From an uncultured Helicobacter sp. (GTDB lineage Bacteria > Campylobacterota > Campylobacteria > Campylobacterales > Helicobacteraceae): a stretch of DNA of 64,000 nt. The notes below the pieces were generated by a model, which was not told the DNA's origin, did no database searches, and was given only the letters and a program-made list of their open reading frames with translations. The translations under genes and the position numbers were made by a program. Below, piece after piece: positions 62,596-64,000 of the stretch. The DNA is taken from the NCBI RefSeq assembly GCF_937906905.1, contig NZ_CALERY010000002.1, positions 186,001-250,000 on the forward strand, written 5' to 3'. Position 1 is the stretch's first letter; the number at the start of each line of letters is the position of its first letter.

Positions 62596-64000
62596 CTAGC
62601 GCAGTGTAGAGCGCAGCTTATCGCACGCGCCATCTTCGCCATTCTCACAGGCTTGGTAGTAGTAGATCTGCGCTTTTTGCTTATCTCTCGCCGCTCCCCT
62701 ACCCAGCCAATACGCATCGCCCACTTTCGAGCAGCTAGCATAGCTATTTAGGCGTAGTCTATCCACATAGCCCGCGCGCTCAATCTCAAGCACATCACAC
62801 GCCTTTTTATAGAGCTGGGCTTGCTCAACGCTCCCTTTAGATTCTGGCTTCCTAGATTCTAGCCCAGCTAGCACAGCGCAGCTCTCGCTATCATCACGCG
62901 CGCAAGCAAGCTCGGCTACCGCACGCAAGCTATCTCTATATTTCTTAGGGCTATCATAAACCTTATCATAAGAGCGCATAAGTGTCCTGCACGCGAGGTT
63001 TGAGCCATCTTTGCACACCTTTTCAAACTGCGCTAAATCCGCCTTTGTCAGCTTGCCATCTTCATAAATCACCTTTAGCATAAAGGTCTTTTGCACTTCT
63101 AGGATTGCATTTGCTTTTGTTTTATCGCAGCCTTCTAGCAGGTATTCTAATGGCGCGCACGCACTTGCTACAAGCTCTTTGGCAGAATCCACAAGCTTGG
63201 CTGCTTCATATTCTTTAGCACGAGCGAGAAGCCCTAGGCAGCCTAGCTCCTCTCCACGCGCACAGGATTTTTGCAAGTAGGGCAGTGAGCCAGCTAGATC
63301 GCGCGGAAGCGATGAGACATCAAGCCCCTTGCTTGCAAAGTGCTTGATCTGCTCCTGCCTTAGCGCAAGTAGCTCACCTAGCATAGCACACGAGCCGCTA
63401 TGCCCTAGCTCACAGCCCCTTTTGCTAGCTTCTAGCACCTCTGCAATGCCCACTTTGCTCCCCTTAGCCTTTTCTGCGCCCTTTTTTGTATCTCTGCCCT
63501 TTGTTTCATCTTTGCTTGTTGCTTGCCCTGATAGCACTAGCTCGCTAAACATCGCGCAAGACTCCCCCACCCCTGCCTTGCAGTTTGCTAGCAAGAGGTG
63601 TAGATCTTTTGTGCGAGCAGCGGTGATTTGGCACGCTTTTATGCTGCCCTTTTTACATAGCTCGCTGATTTTTTCACTTGAAAGCTTGCTGAAGTCTTGC
63701 AAATCAAGCGCGAAGCTTGGGGATTGTATGCGCGCTAGGATTGCTTGCTGCTTAGGGGATAGCGCGGAGTCTGTGGGCGTTGGAGCAGGCGGCGCAGGGT
63801 CTTGCAGTGATTCTTCTAGCGATTCTTGCGCAAGCTTTTGCGCGCTTTTTTGGAGCGTTTGACACATCGCGCTGGTATTTGTGGGGCTTGGGATTAGACG
63901 CAAATGCGTGGAGTCTTTTACCTTATCTTGCGCCTTATCTTGCTCATAGTATAGCTCGAAGCAGTTCTGCCTATCTTGCAGGAAAAAGACTCGCTCTCCC
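62596..64000 (-). CDS. cysteine-rich Sel1/TPR-like repeat protein (5' end outside window)
   Basis: The frame is open from its stop at 62596 to the right edge, so the start lies beyond the window (an internal TTG at 63903 is not a likely start, since coding continues upstream as ERVFFLQDRQNCFELYYEQ). The visible part has helical repeats with paired cysteines spaced like those of Helicobacter Hcp proteins: ACQITAARTKDLHLLLANCKAG, CELGHSGSCAMLGEL, ACENGEDGACDKL. Such Sel1-like units bind proteins and are often periplasmic with disulfides. A Lys/Gly-rich insert (near 63450-63510) interrupts the array. Confidence 0.75.
   Translation of the reverse strand, partial: GERVFFLQDRQNCFELYYEQDKAQDKVKDSTHLRLIPSPTNTSAMCQTLQKSAQKLAQESLEESLQDPAPPAPTPTDSALSPKQQAILARIQSPSFALDLQDFSKLSSEKISELCKKGSIKACQITAARTKDLHLLLANCKAGVGESCAMFSELVLSGQATSKDETKGRDTKKGAEKAKGSKVGIAEVLEASKRGCELGHSGSCAMLGELLALRQEQIKHFASKGLDVSSLPRDLAGSLPYLQKSCARGEELGCLGLLARAKEYEAAKLVDSAKELVASACAPLEYLLEGCDKTKANAILEVQKTFMLKVIYEDGKLTKADLAQFEKVCKDGSNLACRTLMRSYDKVYDSPKKYRDSLRAVAELACARDDSESCAVLAGLESRKPESKGSVEQAQLYKKACDVLEIERAGYVDRLRLNSYASCSKVGDAYWLGRGAARDKQKAQIYYYQACENGEDGACDKLRSTLR

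Noticed and set aside
1..64000. tRNA, rRNA, CRISPR arrays, transposases, integrases or phage genes
   Set aside because: Intergenic stretches were read on both strands; none shows a cloverleaf, regular spaced repeats or a recombinase gene.

Overview
The window looks like a chromosomal segment of an enterohepatic-type Helicobacter (Campylobacterota). Evidence is the LPP20 lipoprotein, MagIII-type glycosylase, single-subunit polyphosphate kinase, a ppk-pyrD-M16 protease-dapA-SDR gene order and a ccdA-dihydroorotase-like pair that match gene orders I recall from H. pylori, and three long poly-G/C tracts in surface-related genes. By eye the GC content is in the mid-40s, high for the genus. I cannot name the species. 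I found no tRNA, rRNA, CRISPR array, transposase or prophage. Both edges are cut: the last gene runs off the right end.

Layout. 1-5.5 kb: a secreted transglycosylase-like protein, a large ankyrin protein, a tiny Pro/Gly-rich ORF and rmuC. 5.8-13 kb, all minus strand: gap-pgi, then pgpA-patatin-AEC transporter-dapD. PgpA carries about 138 extra N-terminal residues made of intergenic repeats read in frame. 13-18.7 kb: a gtr-like lipid-linked glucosylation pair, a poly-C-bearing outer-membrane protein, trmL and lpp20. 18.8-25 kb: trpS-yejA, repeat clusters, a WYL regulator facing an unknown gene, a doubly frameshifted TM2 gene and an HNH nuclease. 25-35.7 kb: a duplicated-domain glycosyltransferase, the conserved SDR-dapA-M16-pyrD-ppk block, a dihydroorotase-like gene and ccdA. 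35.9-39.8 kb: dcuB and a VWA lipoprotein, separated by two inverted repeat copies. 39.8-43.6 kb: a type IIG restriction-modification gene split in two, with two toxin-antitoxin pairs between the halves. 43.8-53.7 kb: glnA, a HIT protein, an AI-2E family exporter, a phase-OFF alpha-1,2-fucosyltransferase and a nickel-type ABC transporter (nikA, nikB, nikC and a fused ATPase). 53.8-64 kb: an ankyrin protein, a poly-G-controlled glycosyltransferase, an outer-membrane protein, magIII-pepD, ribD-trmN6 and a Sel1-like protein.

Common themes. (1) The octamer GATTCTAG (reverse CTAGAATC) occurs at roughly 50 times the random expectation, in genes and between them. (2) At least three families of imperfect palindromes fill intergenic gaps. 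One (family A, with the related B) has a near-constant core, TTACC-loop-GGTAA, and outer stem arms that differ in sequence between copies while staying complementary. I do not recognise it. (3) Surface variability: three poly-G/C tracts sit in an outer-membrane protein, a fucosyltransferase and a second glycosyltransferase, beside the gtr genes and a tandem-domain glycosyltransferase. (4) The split restriction-modification locus with co-directional, translationally coupled toxin-antitoxin genes is the most system-like arrangement.
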